A stretch of DNA of 20,247 nt from the NCBI GenBank assembly GCA_024275555.1, contig JAJRYW010000644.1, positions 1-20,247 on the forward strand. Direction: 5' to 3'. Below the pieces are notes generated by a model. The model was not told where the DNA came from. It ran no database searches and was given only the letters and a program-made list of their open reading frames with translations. The DNA is from Calditrichota bacterium (GTDB lineage Bacteria > Calditrichota > Calditrichia > RBG-13-44-9 > J075). The position numbers and the translations under genes are program-made. Positions 8,219 through 15,787 of this stretch are shown here, piece by piece (within the stretch, counting starts at the first letter, position 1; every line of letters begins with the position of its first letter).

Positions 8219-9217
8219 TTACTGGCTTAAATCCACCATTAAACCGATTCGGTGGGCGTTGCCTAACTCCTGGTCGTAGCTGGTAAAGGAGTAATCGATA
8301 TTAATATGGGGGATTTTCACCCCGATGCCGAAGTTCACCCGTTGCAGTTCATCGTAGCCGCCCCGGATAAACAAGCGCTCCTGCACCACAAATTCTCCCC
8401 CGATTGCCCCGCTGAAGAGGCCGGCGCCGAGGTTGTTGCCGGCCAGGTGGGGAGTATTTTGGGTTTGCACAACTAAATCAATATTGGTGGTTAAAGCGCT
8501 GGACATACCCGGCAGAGGCAAGCGGTAAGAACTACCCAGGCGCATGGTGGGGCTTACCAGTTCCTTTTCCCCGGTGTTCCAGGCAATTACCGTGGTGGTG
8601 ATGTTGCGGAACATTCCCCCGACTTTGACCCGGTCGTTCACTTTAAAGAGCACTCCGGCGTCAAAGCCCAGGCCGTTGGCGCTGTTGTCGGCCAGGTTGC
8701 GCCGGATGAGCTTGACGTTGAAGCCCCACAGCATTTTGGCGGAAAGCCGGGCGCCCATGGAGAAGTAAAAGACATAGTCGGAGCTGTTAAATTTGTTGAT
8801 CCTGCTCTCATCAATTCCCAGCAAAGTACCGTCATTGCCCAGGATTGCTGCAGATCGGGAATCTTTAATATTGTCCACGCCCAGGCGCACCAGGCTAAGC
8901 CCGATGGTTTTGTTCGCTGAAATCGGCCGGGCAAACCCGATGTAATCATAATTCACCGAAGAAATGAACTGTTGGGTATGGGTGAACCCGATCTGGGTAG
9001 ACTGCACCTGCACCAGGCCGGCGGGGTTATAAAAACTGGCGTAGACGTCGTTGGAAAGCGAGGAGAAGGCCCCGCCCATCGCCTGCGCCCGAGCAGAAAC
9101 ATCGATGGCCATAAATTCCCCGGCGTACTTGCGGAAACCCGTGTCCGCCAGTGTGGAAATGCTGAAAATGCTGATCAGAATAAAACTTACCAGGACGGCC
9201 CGAAATCTATCAAACAT
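8219..9217 (-). CDS. PorV/PorQ-type outer-membrane beta-barrel protein
   Basis: 332 residues with a signal peptide (basic start, hydrophobic 8-22, likely cleavage after STLA at 24). The mature part opens with the family signature: ARAQAMGGAFSSLSNDVYA (42-60) followed by NPAGL (64-68), as in PorV/PorQ and UPF0164 proteins. The rest alternates short amphipathic strands and ends with a strand-like VDLSQ, as expected of a FadL-like barrel. In Bacteroidetes PorV helps the type IX secretion system; in other FCB lineages many paralogues exist with unknown roles, and no other T9SS gene is seen here, so I do not claim that function. ATG 9217 has AAGGT eight bases upstream. It follows the hydroxylase gene after 118 bases, which contain a possible own promoter, and ends in a strong hairpin. 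Confidence 0.88.
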   Translation of the reverse strand: MFDRFRAVLVSFILISIFSISTLADTGFRKYAGEFMAIDVSARAQAMGGAFSSLSNDVYASFYNPAGLVQVQSTQIGFTHTQQFISSVNYDYIGFARPISANKTIGLSLVRLGVDNIKDSRSAAILGNDGTLLGIDESRINKFNSSDYVFYFSMGARLSAKMLWGFNVKLIRRNLADNSANGLGFDAGVLFKVNDRVKVGGMFRNITTTVIAWNTGEKELVSPTMRLGSSYRLPLPGMSSALTTNIDLVVQTQNTPHLAGNNLGAGLFSGAIGGEFVVQERLFIRGGYDELQRVNFGIGVKIPHINIDYSFTSYDQELGNAHRIGLMVDLSQ

Positions 9218-9283
9218 ATCAAACTACCTTTTCCGATTTGGTTTACTCTTCAACCAGGCTGTTGGCGCTAAGTTTCTTGTAGA

Positions 9284-9318
9284 GCAAAATATACGTTAAA
9301 TTTCAGTCAATCCAAATG
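9284..9318 (-). promoter_or_regulatory. Possible FCB-type promoter for the PorV-like gene
   Basis: On the minus strand TTTG is followed after 19 bases by TATATTTTG. This resembles the Bacteroidetes pattern TTTG-N19-TAnnTTTG, with one extra T in the second box. A sigma-70 reading (TTGACT then TATATT) has a spacer of only 11 bases and is poorer. Transcription would start about 60 bases before ATG 9217. Motif matching only, so low confidence. Confidence 0.3.
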
Positions 9319-9335
9319 GGAATATCGGGAACCTT

Positions 9336-10160
9336 TTACCCGGAGCGCTTCCAAAAGGGATAGATAAGGCGGGGCAGCAGCCCCCGCGGAAAGCGATCCA
9401 TGTCATCAAACCCCAGTTGATCCGGCTGGAGTTTCCCGGCGTGATCCGGGGGAAGATAGGCGGTTCCGAACAGCCAGTCCCACAGGCTGAAGACCACCCC
9501 GAAGTTTTTGCCATAATCGCCGTGTAGGATGATGTCGTGATGCCAGACGTGCATACGCGGCGAGTTGAGCAGATAGCGAAAAGGCCCCCAACTGATCTTG
9601 AGATTGGAATGGTTGAGATGGCCGATCAAAGTCGAGACGATGGCGATCCAGAGAATTACCCGCCCGTCCACACCCAGGATGACCAGGGGCAGGTAGCTTA
9701 AACTCTTGTAGACCACAATTTCCATCCAATGAAAGCGCATATTGCCGATCCAGTCCATCTTCTCGATGCTGTGATGCAGTTTATGAAACTCCCACAGCCA
9801 GGATACCCGGTGCAGCAAATTGTGGATCAGCCATTCCAGGAAATCCTTGGCAAAGATGAAAATCACGAATTGCAGCCACAAGGGAGTTCCCGCCAGTAAG
9901 CGGATGTTCTCCGGCGCCGGCAGGCCGATTGAGGCCAGGGCGGCGCTAAACTGATTTAATACATAGGCGCCCAGGAAGGCCGCTAATATGCCGGCGTAAT
10001 GACCGTTAAAGACCAGCCAAAAGAAATCCTGGCCAATCTGCTCCCGGAAGGCCGGTTGATCCTTTCTCCAGGGGAATAGCCGTTCCAGAATCCAGCAAAA
10101 TAAAGAGACAACTAATAGCCAAAAAAAATAGCCGCGGGTATCCCAAATAATGTTCAGCAT
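9336..10160 (-). CDS. Sterol desaturase / fatty acid hydroxylase superfamily membrane protein
   Basis: 274 residues, strongly hydrophobic, with membrane segments at about 10-28, 46-70, 93-108 and 155-180. The di-iron histidine clusters of the superfamily (PF04116) are visible in order: HNLLH (113-117), HKLHH (126-130), HLNHS (181-185) and HVWHH (204-208). They coordinate two irons that use O2 to hydroxylate or desaturate a lipid tail. Substrates in the family include sterols, fatty acids, carotenoids, hopanoids and alkylglycerols, and nothing here decides between them. ATG 10160 has AGGA eight bases upstream. A hairpin separates it from the DUF302 gene upstream, so it probably has its own promoter in 10161-10261, where the perfect palindrome TATTCGAATA (10187-10196) also lies. 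Confidence 0.9.
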   Translation of the reverse strand: MLNIIWDTRGYFFWLLVVSLFCWILERLFPWRKDQPAFREQIGQDFFWLVFNGHYAGILAAFLGAYVLNQFSAALASIGLPAPENIRLLAGTPLWLQFVIFIFAKDFLEWLIHNLLHRVSWLWEFHKLHHSIEKMDWIGNMRFHWMEIVVYKSLSYLPLVILGVDGRVILWIAIVSTLIGHLNHSNLKISWGPFRYLLNSPRMHVWHHDIILHGDYGKNFGVVFSLWDWLFGTAYLPPDHAGKLQPDQLGFDDMDRFPRGLLPRLIYPFWKRSG

Positions 10161-10224
10161 AGATATATCCTGTTATGACGTTAATCTATTCGAATAATAG
10201 GAAAAAAATGTAAGGTAGTAAACA

Positions 10225-10284
10225 ATCAAGAAAGTTGAGGGGAAAAAACGGAAAACGGAGCGCCGGGAAAGATGTTTTCCCGGC
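10225..10284 (-). terminator. Rho-independent-like terminator after the DUF302 gene
   Basis: GCCGGGAAA (10262-10270) and TTTCCCGGC (10276-10284) form a perfect 9-bp stem with a 5-base loop. On the minus strand it lies 25 bases past the DUF302 stop and is followed by T-rich tracts (CCGTTTTCCGTTTTTTCC). The first tract starts several bases after the stem, so termination is likely but not classical. Confidence 0.55.
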
Positions 10285-10309
10285 CGCCGCCGTGTAAACA
10301 GATGCTGTC

Positions 10310-10699
10310 CTACTTCAAAGATTCGATGACTTCTTTTAACAGGCCCCGCACTTCCTGCGCGACTTCGCCCAAATTAGGGTTCTCGACTGCCTGCATAGAT
10401 GCTACCGGGTCGATTGCCGCTACTTCGATCTGGCCTTCGGGGTTCTCCTGGACTACCACATTGCAGGGCAGCATGGCCCCGATCCAGGGCTCATTCTGGA
10501 TGGCGCGATAGGCGTGCTGGGGATGGCAGGCGCCTAAAATGCGATAGTTTCGGAAATCCACATCCAGCTTTTTCTTGAAAGTGCTTTTGACATCGATTTC
10601 GGTAAGCACGCCGAAGCCCCGCTCCTGCAGTGCGGCAACCACTTTTTCAATAGCGCCCTCAAAATCTGTATTTAGGGTGGTCTTAAATACGTAATCCAT
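10310..10699 (-). CDS. DUF302 domain protein
   Basis: A 129-residue soluble protein covering one DUF302 domain. Recognisable features are the start FKTTLNTDFEGAIEKV, the GACHP motif (57-60) and the PWIGAMLPCNVVV block (71-83). These are the conserved segments of the family, including the Cys in each. The biochemical role is not established; members occur alone or near metal- and redox-related genes. The frame stays open upstream to 11002, but the extra N-terminal residues show no domain. ATG 10699 is preceded by a perfect AGGAGG seven bases away, which fixes the start. A hairpin terminator follows. The context gives no further clue. Confidence 0.88.
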   Translation of the reverse strand: MDYVFKTTLNTDFEGAIEKVVAALQERGFGVLTEIDVKSTFKKKLDVDFRNYRILGACHPQHAYRAIQNEPWIGAMLPCNVVVQENPEGQIEVAAIDPVASMQAVENPNLGEVAQEVRGLLKEVIESLK

Positions 10700-10706
10700 T
10701 CTACAT

Positions 10707-10712
10707 CCTCCT
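10707..10712 (-). promoter_or_regulatory. Perfect Shine-Dalgarno of the DUF302 gene
   Basis: AGGAGG on the minus strand, seven bases before ATG 10699. It decides against the longer open frame that continues to 11002. Confidence 0.75.
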
Positions 10713-11271
10713 GCTGTTTTTAGTTGATGTTCGTCTGCTGAATTAGATGGAGATTTATCCAGAAAGTTACAACCGGTAAAGGCAGGGAAAAAAAATTCCC
10801 CCGGGCGGGAAGAAGTTTTTCCGGTGAACCAATCGATCCGGTGAAGTTTTACGCTGCAACTAAAGGAATAGCGAGGTATGATGATTCCTGGGTTCGGTTT
10901 GGTACTGTTTTTGTTGCAGAGAGCCTCGAGACAGAGAGCGTTGGCAGGGGAGGGAATGAGTAGGCGTTCTTCCCCTACCGGCCATGCTGGAGGTTGCTGC
11001 AACGCCGGCCGGAATCACGGTTTAAGGCGCCCTGGTAAATTGCGGCGGGTGTTGCGGCGGCTCCGGTAATCCTTCCTTCCAAAAATCCGTTGCTTCCGGA
11101 ACAAGAATCCACTAATATCCGCGCCTGGGATTGCTCCGTTCGGGGCCTCTGCCGGCAAGGTTTTTTCCGCTTGCTTTGCTCCTCGCCTGGGCCGAAGCAG
11201 GCCAAAAAGCTTGCCGGTCCCGGGGAAGAATAATCTTCCCTGTGTCGTAGTCCAAAATTTAAAACAAGTGC
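10713..11271. other. Noncoding stretch with several hairpins between DUF302 and helicase genes
   Basis: No convincing gene in about 560 bases: open frames on the minus strand here lack an SD and recognisable domains. It must hold the divergent promoters. Visible structures are CCGGCAAG/CTTGCCGG (11152-11159 with 11210-11217), extended by TTTTT/AAAAA (11161-11165 with 11204-11208). Inside that is a nested GCCTG/CAGGC hairpin (11185-11189 with 11198-11202). GGGAAGA/TCTTCCC (11223-11229 with 11234-11240) has an ATAA loop and sits 35 bases before the helicase start. I found no signature of RNase P RNA, tmRNA, SRP RNA or tRNA. It could hold an unrecognised RNA or leader, or be ordinary intergenic DNA. 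Confidence 0.45.
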
Positions 11272-11275
11272 AGGA

Positions 11276-14221
11276 ATGGCCAGTTTATTGACACCGGAAC
11301 TTTTAGAAGCATTACAGCTCAGCCGTTTTGTGGCAATTGACCTGGAAACCACCGGGCTGGATTACCGCCGCGAAGAAATCATCGAATTCGGCGCGGTGCG
11401 TTTTGACTATGGAGAGCCGGCTGAAGGAATATCTTTTTTGATCAAACCCGGGAGAGCAATCCCGGAGTACATTACCCGCCTGACCGGCATCACCAATTCC
11501 ATGGTAAAGAGCGCTCCCCCATTTTCCGGGGTGTTGCCGCAGGTAAAGGCATTTTTAGGCGATTTGCCGTTAGTCGCTCACAACGTGGGCTTCGATATGC
11601 CTTTTCTGGAATACCATGCCCGAAAGTCGGAATCGGACTTAAGCGGATGGGAGCGCCGGCCCGGCCCGTATACCTGCTTTTCCAATCTCCAATTTGATAC
11701 GGTTCCCCTGGCCCGGCTCTTTCTGCATTTCCTGCCCTCTTTCAGCTTAGACGGTTTGGTTGAATTTTTTGAGATTGAGCGGGAAGAGGGCCATCGCGCC
11801 CGGCCTGACGCCCAGGCTGCCGGGCAGTTGTTTGTCGAACTGATCAAGATTGCCCTGGGCGCTAAATTTGCCGATGTGCAGCAGCTGCTGAAAATCCTGG
11901 AACCGACCGATTCTCCCGCAAAACCTTTTCTGGCCAATCTGGCTAAGGTGCTGGCCGGGGGACATTATCAAATTTCCCAGGGGATTGATCGACGAAAATT
12001 TTATATGAACGCCAATCATTTTAATATTATTGGCGAAGCAGAGACGTTTGCAGAGAGTGAAAACGAGAAAAGTTTAAACCCGGTAGACCTCGCGGAAGTG
12101 GAAAGTTTCTTCCGGGAAGGAGGATTGCTGGCCAGCCAGTATAAAGCCTTTGAAGCACGCCAGCCCCAGATTGACATGGCCAAAGCGATTGCAGAGGCCT
12201 TTAATAATGGCAATTTTTTAGTGGTGGAGGCCGGAACGGGAACCGGCAAATCCCTGGCTTACCTGACGCCTTCGATTCTCTGGGCGGTGCGCAACCACGG
12301 GCCGGCAGGGCGGGTGGTCGTCAGCACCAACACCAAGAATTTGCAAGAACAGTTGTTTTTTAAAGATTTACCTATTCTGCACAATGTGCTGCCTTTCAAA
12401 TTTAAAGCGGTATTGCTCAAGGGTAAATCCAACTATCTCTGCCTGGATAAATGGATCACTTTAAACCATGACATGGACTTGCGCCTGAACCCCTCCGAAC
12501 GGGAGCGTCTCCTGCCCTTGTATTTCTGGATAAAAGAAACCCAAACCGGAGACATCAGCGAAAACAACGGGTTCCGGGTCGAGCGCAATTACGACCTCTG
12601 GTCGAAGATGATTGCGGAGAATAACTATTGCCCGGGCCAAAAGTGCAAGTACTACAACGATTGTTACCTGATGCGCGCCCGCAATCAGGCTAAAACCGCC
12701 CACCTGGTGCTGGTAAACCACTCCTTGCTTTTTTCGGACTTAGCCGCCGAGAATGCGGTGCTCTCCGAGTATAAAAACCTGATTCTGGATGAAGCTAATA
12801 ACATCGAAAAGACTGCCACAGAGTACCTGGGGGTGGAGAGCACGCTCTGGCAGTTCCGGGATTTTCTGCGCAAACTCTACGCCAGGGACCGACGGGAAAC
12901 CGGCATCCTGGTGCAATTTGCCAATCGCGTGGAAAAATCGTCGCTCAAGGAATCACACAAAAACGCCTTGTTTCAGATGATCGGAGAGATGCAGGAGCAG
13001 ATTCAGGTTGCCCAAAAAAGTGTACAGCAGTTCTTCCGGCAACTGACCTCCCATTTGCGGGGAATCGCCCCTTCCGGGAATAATAATTATTCCAGCAAGC
13101 ATCGCTATACCCGCGCGGCGGGATTGTTTGCTCCGCTGGAAGAGGATCAAAAAGAAGTCTTTTCCAAACTGAAGCGCCTGATTCTACAGTTGAAAGAAAT
13201 GCTGGAGTACTTCAAGGAATTACCGGCAGAGAGTTTCGAATACCAGCGTCAAATCGAACAGGATTTAAATGCACAGACCCGCCAGGCGGTGGATATTGTC
13301 AATAACCTGGAGTTTCTCTTAACCGCCGAGTGGGAGCATTATGTCTACTGGTATGAACTGCCCTCCCGCAGCGACAGCGACGACACCCGCCTCTACGCTG
13401 CGCCCCTGGATGTCGGTGAAATTCTCAATGAAAAACTGTACGGCCGCTTGCGCACGGCCGTATTTACCTCGGCCACCATTGCCGTGGATCAGAGTTTTAA
13501 CTACTTTACCGGGCGGGTGGGGCTGGATAAAATCGATCCGGAACGCCATTCCGCGCTTCTGCTGGACTCCCCGTTTGTGCACAATGAGCAGGTGCTGCTG
13601 GCCGTCCCGCGCTTCTTTGTGGAACCGAACCACCCCCAATACCAGCGGGAGTTACGCCGTTTTATAGAGCGGCTGGCAGTGGAGTTCCGCCGGGGAACGA
13701 TGGCGCTGTTTACCTCGTATTCATTGTTGAACAACATCTACGACGGGATATCCGATTTCTTCCGGGCAGAACAAATCCCGCTTCTTGCCCAGGGAAAAGA
13801 CGGCAGTCGCCACAGCATCCTTTCCCGATTTAAAGAAAAAGACGGTTCGTTTCTGCTGGGCACAGACAGTTTCTGGGAAGGGGTGGACCTGCCCGGGAAG
13901 ACGCTGGAAATTTTGGTGATCACCCGGCTGCCTTTTGACGTGCCCAGCGAGCCGATCATTCAGGCCCGCTCCGAGCAGATTAAAAACCGGGGCGGAAATC
14001 CATTTATGGAGTATTCCATTCCCGAAGCGGTAATTCGGCTGCGGCAGGGGTTTGGCCGTCTGATCCGTTCCCAAAGCGACTATGGCGCAGTGCTGATCTT
14101 AGATACACGGGTGGCTACCAAACGCTACGGGAGTATTTTTCTGAGTTCCCTGCCGGTGCAGCCCCGGCTGTTTGGCAAAGAAGAGGAGCTGTGGCAATCC
14201 CTGCATCGCTGGTTTGGGTAG
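11276..14221 (+). CDS. dinG: DnaQ-like exonuclease-DinG family helicase fusion
   Basis: 981 residues in two parts. Residues about 15-195 are a DEDDh 3'-5' exonuclease: DLETTG (Asp22, Glu24), HNVGFD (103-108, with Asp107 of FD) and HRARPD (His173, Asp178). Residues about 285-981 are an XPD/DinG superfamily 2 helicase. Walker A is AGTGTGKS (319-326), motif Ia is STNTKNLQEQ and motif VI is QGFGRLIR (924-931). Four Cys (389, 452, 457, 463) are spaced x4 and x5 in the last three, exactly as in E. coli DinG, so a 4Fe-4S cluster is likely. Motif II reads DEAN (505-508) instead of DEAH. Expected role: unwinding and trimming of DNA during repair and replication conflicts. ATG 11276 directly abuts AGGA, which is too close for a normal SD; TTG 11288 would be better spaced (12 bases) but the ATG fits the family N-terminus. 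Confidence 0.92.
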   Translation: MASLLTPELLEALQLSRFVAIDLETTGLDYRREEIIEFGAVRFDYGEPAEGISFLIKPGRAIPEYITRLTGITNSMVKSAPPFSGVLPQVKAFLGDLPLVAHNVGFDMPFLEYHARKSESDLSGWERRPGPYTCFSNLQFDTVPLARLFLHFLPSFSLDGLVEFFEIEREEGHRARPDAQAAGQLFVELIKIALGAKFADVQQLLKILEPTDSPAKPFLANLAKVLAGGHYQISQGIDRRKFYMNANHFNIIGEAETFAESENEKSLNPVDLAEVESFFREGGLLASQYKAFEARQPQIDMAKAIAEAFNNGNFLVVEAGTGTGKSLAYLTPSILWAVRNHGPAGRVVVSTNTKNLQEQLFFKDLPILHNVLPFKFKAVLLKGKSNYLCLDKWITLNHDMDLRLNPSERERLLPLYFWIKETQTGDISENNGFRVERNYDLWSKMIAENNYCPGQKCKYYNDCYLMRARNQAKTAHLVLVNHSLLFSDLAAENAVLSEYKNLILDEANNIEKTATEYLGVESTLWQFRDFLRKLYARDRRETGILVQFANRVEKSSLKESHKNALFQMIGEMQEQIQVAQKSVQQFFRQLTSHLRGIAPSGNNNYSSKHRYTRAAGLFAPLEEDQKEVFSKLKRLILQLKEMLEYFKELPAESFEYQRQIEQDLNAQTRQAVDIVNNLEFLLTAEWEHYVYWYELPSRSDSDDTRLYAAPLDVGEILNEKLYGRLRTAVFTSATIAVDQSFNYFTGRVGLDKIDPERHSALLLDSPFVHNEQVLLAVPRFFVEPNHPQYQRELRRFIERLAVEFRRGTMALFTSYSLLNNIYDGISDFFRAEQIPLLAQGKDGSRHSILSRFKEKDGSFLLGTDSFWEGVDLPGKTLEILVITRLPFDVPSEPIIQARSEQIKNRGGNPFMEYSIPEAVIRLRQGFGRLIRSQSDYGAVLILDTRVATKRYGSIFLSSLPVQPRLFGKEEELWQSLHRWFG

Positions 14222-14276
14222 AACGAGGGAGGAGTGTTGGTAAGGTGCGTTATTACCGGAACTTAAGCTTGCTTTA

Positions 14277-14307
14277 TTATCCGGGTAAAATTAATTTACC
14301 GGGATAA
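14277..14307. repeat. 31-bp inverted repeat before the sigma-54 activator gene
   Basis: TTATCCGGGTAAA (14277-14289) and TTTACCGGGATAA (14295-14307) pair at 12 of 13 positions around ATTAA. It ends 17 bases before the TTG start at 14325. No T-run follows, so a terminator for the helicase gene is less likely than an operator or a leader structure. The element TACCGG recurs at about 14254 and 14310 on either side. Confidence 0.55.
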
Positions 14308-14324
14308 AATACCGGGGTGAACGA

Positions 14325-15479
14325 TTGGCGCTTTTAAATAAGTATCGCAAAATTCAGGAAGACCTGGGGATCATCGGGCATTCGGAGCAAATCCGCGAAT
14401 TAGTGGAGTTGATTATTTCCATTGCCCCCACCAATATCAGTGTGCTGATTACCGGCGAAAGCGGCACCGGGAAAGAGATCTTTGCTAAAGCGATTCACCA
14501 ACTGAGTCCCCGCCGGGACAAACCTCTTATTTCGGTAAATTGCGGGGCCATCCCGGAAGGTTTGTTAGAAAGCGAACTGTTTGGACACGAACGAGGCGCT
14601 TTTACCGGCGCGGTGGCCGCCAAAAAAGGCTACTTTGAGCTGGCGGATAAGGGCACCATCCTCCTGGATGAAATCGGGGAAATGACCCTGCAAACCCAGG
14701 TGAAACTCTTGCGTGTGTTGGAAAGCGGCGAATTTATGCGGGTGGGCAGCGGGGAGTTGAAAAAAGTGGATGTGCGGATTATTGCCGCCACCAACCGGGA
14801 TTTGGCCCAAATGGTGCAGCAAAAGCATTTCCGCAAAGACCTCTATTACCGGCTCAAAGCGGTGGCTATGCACCTGCCCCCGCTGCGGGAACGCCGCGAG
14901 GATATTCGGCCGATGCTGGATAAATTTGTGGAAGACATCTGCCGGAGCGAAAATATTCAGTTCGCCGGATTTACCGAGGAAGCCTGGGAGGTTATTTTAG
15001 CCTACCCCTGGCCGGGCAATGTGCGCGAACTGCGTAATTTTGCCGAAACCGTGGTGGTTCTCTCCCGGGGCCAAATTGCCGACGCCCAGTTTGTGCGCGA
15101 GCAGCTTTCCCATTATGAAGAACCGCCGGAAGTACAAACCATGCTGCCCATGCCCATGGGAAAAACGCTGGAAGAGGCTGAGCGCGAGTTGATCTATAAA
15201 GCCCTGGTCTCTTTAGGCCTGGATATCAAGGAAATGAAAAGTCTCCTGATGCAATTTATGGATCGCTTTAACGGGGGGGTCGGCGAAGGGTTGGTCTATT
15301 CTCCCGTAGATCCGGCTAATAACGATTCCACCATTAAACCGCTGGATGAGATGGAACGGGAGATGATTGAAAAAGCGCTGGATAAATTCCGGGGGAACCG
15401 CCGCAAGGTTGCCCGGGCGCTGAACATCAGCGAACGCACCCTCTACCGTAAAATTAAAGAGTACGGGTTAACGGATTGA
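14325..15479 (+). CDS. Sigma-54-dependent transcriptional activator without receiver domain (lptE-linked type)
   Basis: 384 residues, starting almost directly with the AAA+ domain: Walker A GESGTGKE (44-51), GAFTGA (91-96), Walker B TILLDEIGEM (111-120), RLKAVAMHLPPLRERREDI with the arginine fingers (177-194) and WPGNVREL (229-236). A Fis-type HTH lies at about 356-380 (RTLYRKIKEYG). No receiver, GAF or PAS domain is present, so activity must be controlled by expression or a partner protein. The segment at 280-300 resembles 338-358, a partial duplication. Activators of this form stand beside lptE in many FCB genomes, as here. The start is TTG 14325, with GGGGTGA four bases upstream; no ATG or GTG precedes the Walker A motif in a usable place. 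An inverted repeat lies just upstream. The target promoters are unknown. Confidence 0.9.
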   Translation: MALLNKYRKIQEDLGIIGHSEQIRELVELIISIAPTNISVLITGESGTGKEIFAKAIHQLSPRRDKPLISVNCGAIPEGLLESELFGHERGAFTGAVAAKKGYFELADKGTILLDEIGEMTLQTQVKLLRVLESGEFMRVGSGELKKVDVRIIAATNRDLAQMVQQKHFRKDLYYRLKAVAMHLPPLRERREDIRPMLDKFVEDICRSENIQFAGFTEEAWEVILAYPWPGNVRELRNFAETVVVLSRGQIADAQFVREQLSHYEEPPEVQTMLPMPMGKTLEEAERELIYKALVSLGLDIKEMKSLLMQFMDRFNGGVGEGLVYSPVDPANNDSTIKPLDEMEREMIEKALDKFRGNRRKVARALNISERTLYRKIKEYGLTD

Positions 15480-15787
15480 AGGGGGTATGCGCCGGGACAC
15501 TTTCAATTCGCAATGAACCTTATTCCCGGTTACCTATCTGTTCGTTGCACCTCCGGTGGATAGACGGCAGAAAAAGGATACTATGGTTAGATTTGGCGTC
15601 GAAAAAACAACTTCATGACCTCGCCGGCGATGATTATAGTTTGGCTGAGATATACGTACATCCCTGCAAGCGAAAAAGCTACAGCCTAAATTAGCGGAGC
15701 AGTTGCGATGTTTTTAAATGACATGTTTTTTTTAAAGTTAACAATTACACTTTTTCCCCGGGGTAGAAGTAGTTTTTGGGGTTCGAT
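15480..15787 (+). other. Intergenic stretch before the lptE-like gene
   Basis: About 300 bases with no convincing gene. A 72-codon open frame starting at TTG 15476 has no recognisable domain and no SD. The last 75 bases are AT-rich (15707-15760) and are the likely promoter region of the lptE-like gene. I did not find a good TGGCAC-N5-TTGC sigma-54 site. Confidence 0.4.

Noticed and set aside
8219..9217. Type IX secretion locus
   Set aside because: Only a PorV/PorQ-like protein is present; no PorT, PorU, GldKLMN or T9SS C-terminal signal protein is seen.
10700..11002. N-terminal extension of the DUF302 protein
   Set aside because: No domain in the extra residues, and a perfect AGGAGG fixes the start at ATG 10699.
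11185..11202. SRP RNA-like hairpin (GCCTG...GAAGCAGGC)
   Set aside because: Lacks the conserved symmetric and asymmetric loops and GGAA-type tetraloop of SRP domain IV; only a superficial likeness.
10975..11352. 125-codon open frame on the minus strand
   Set aside because: Overlaps the helicase start, low-complexity composition, no SD and no recognisable domain.
15476..15694. 72-codon open frame after the sigma-54 activator
   Set aside because: TTG start overlapping the previous stop, no SD and no recognisable domain. The coupled position is suggestive but not enough.
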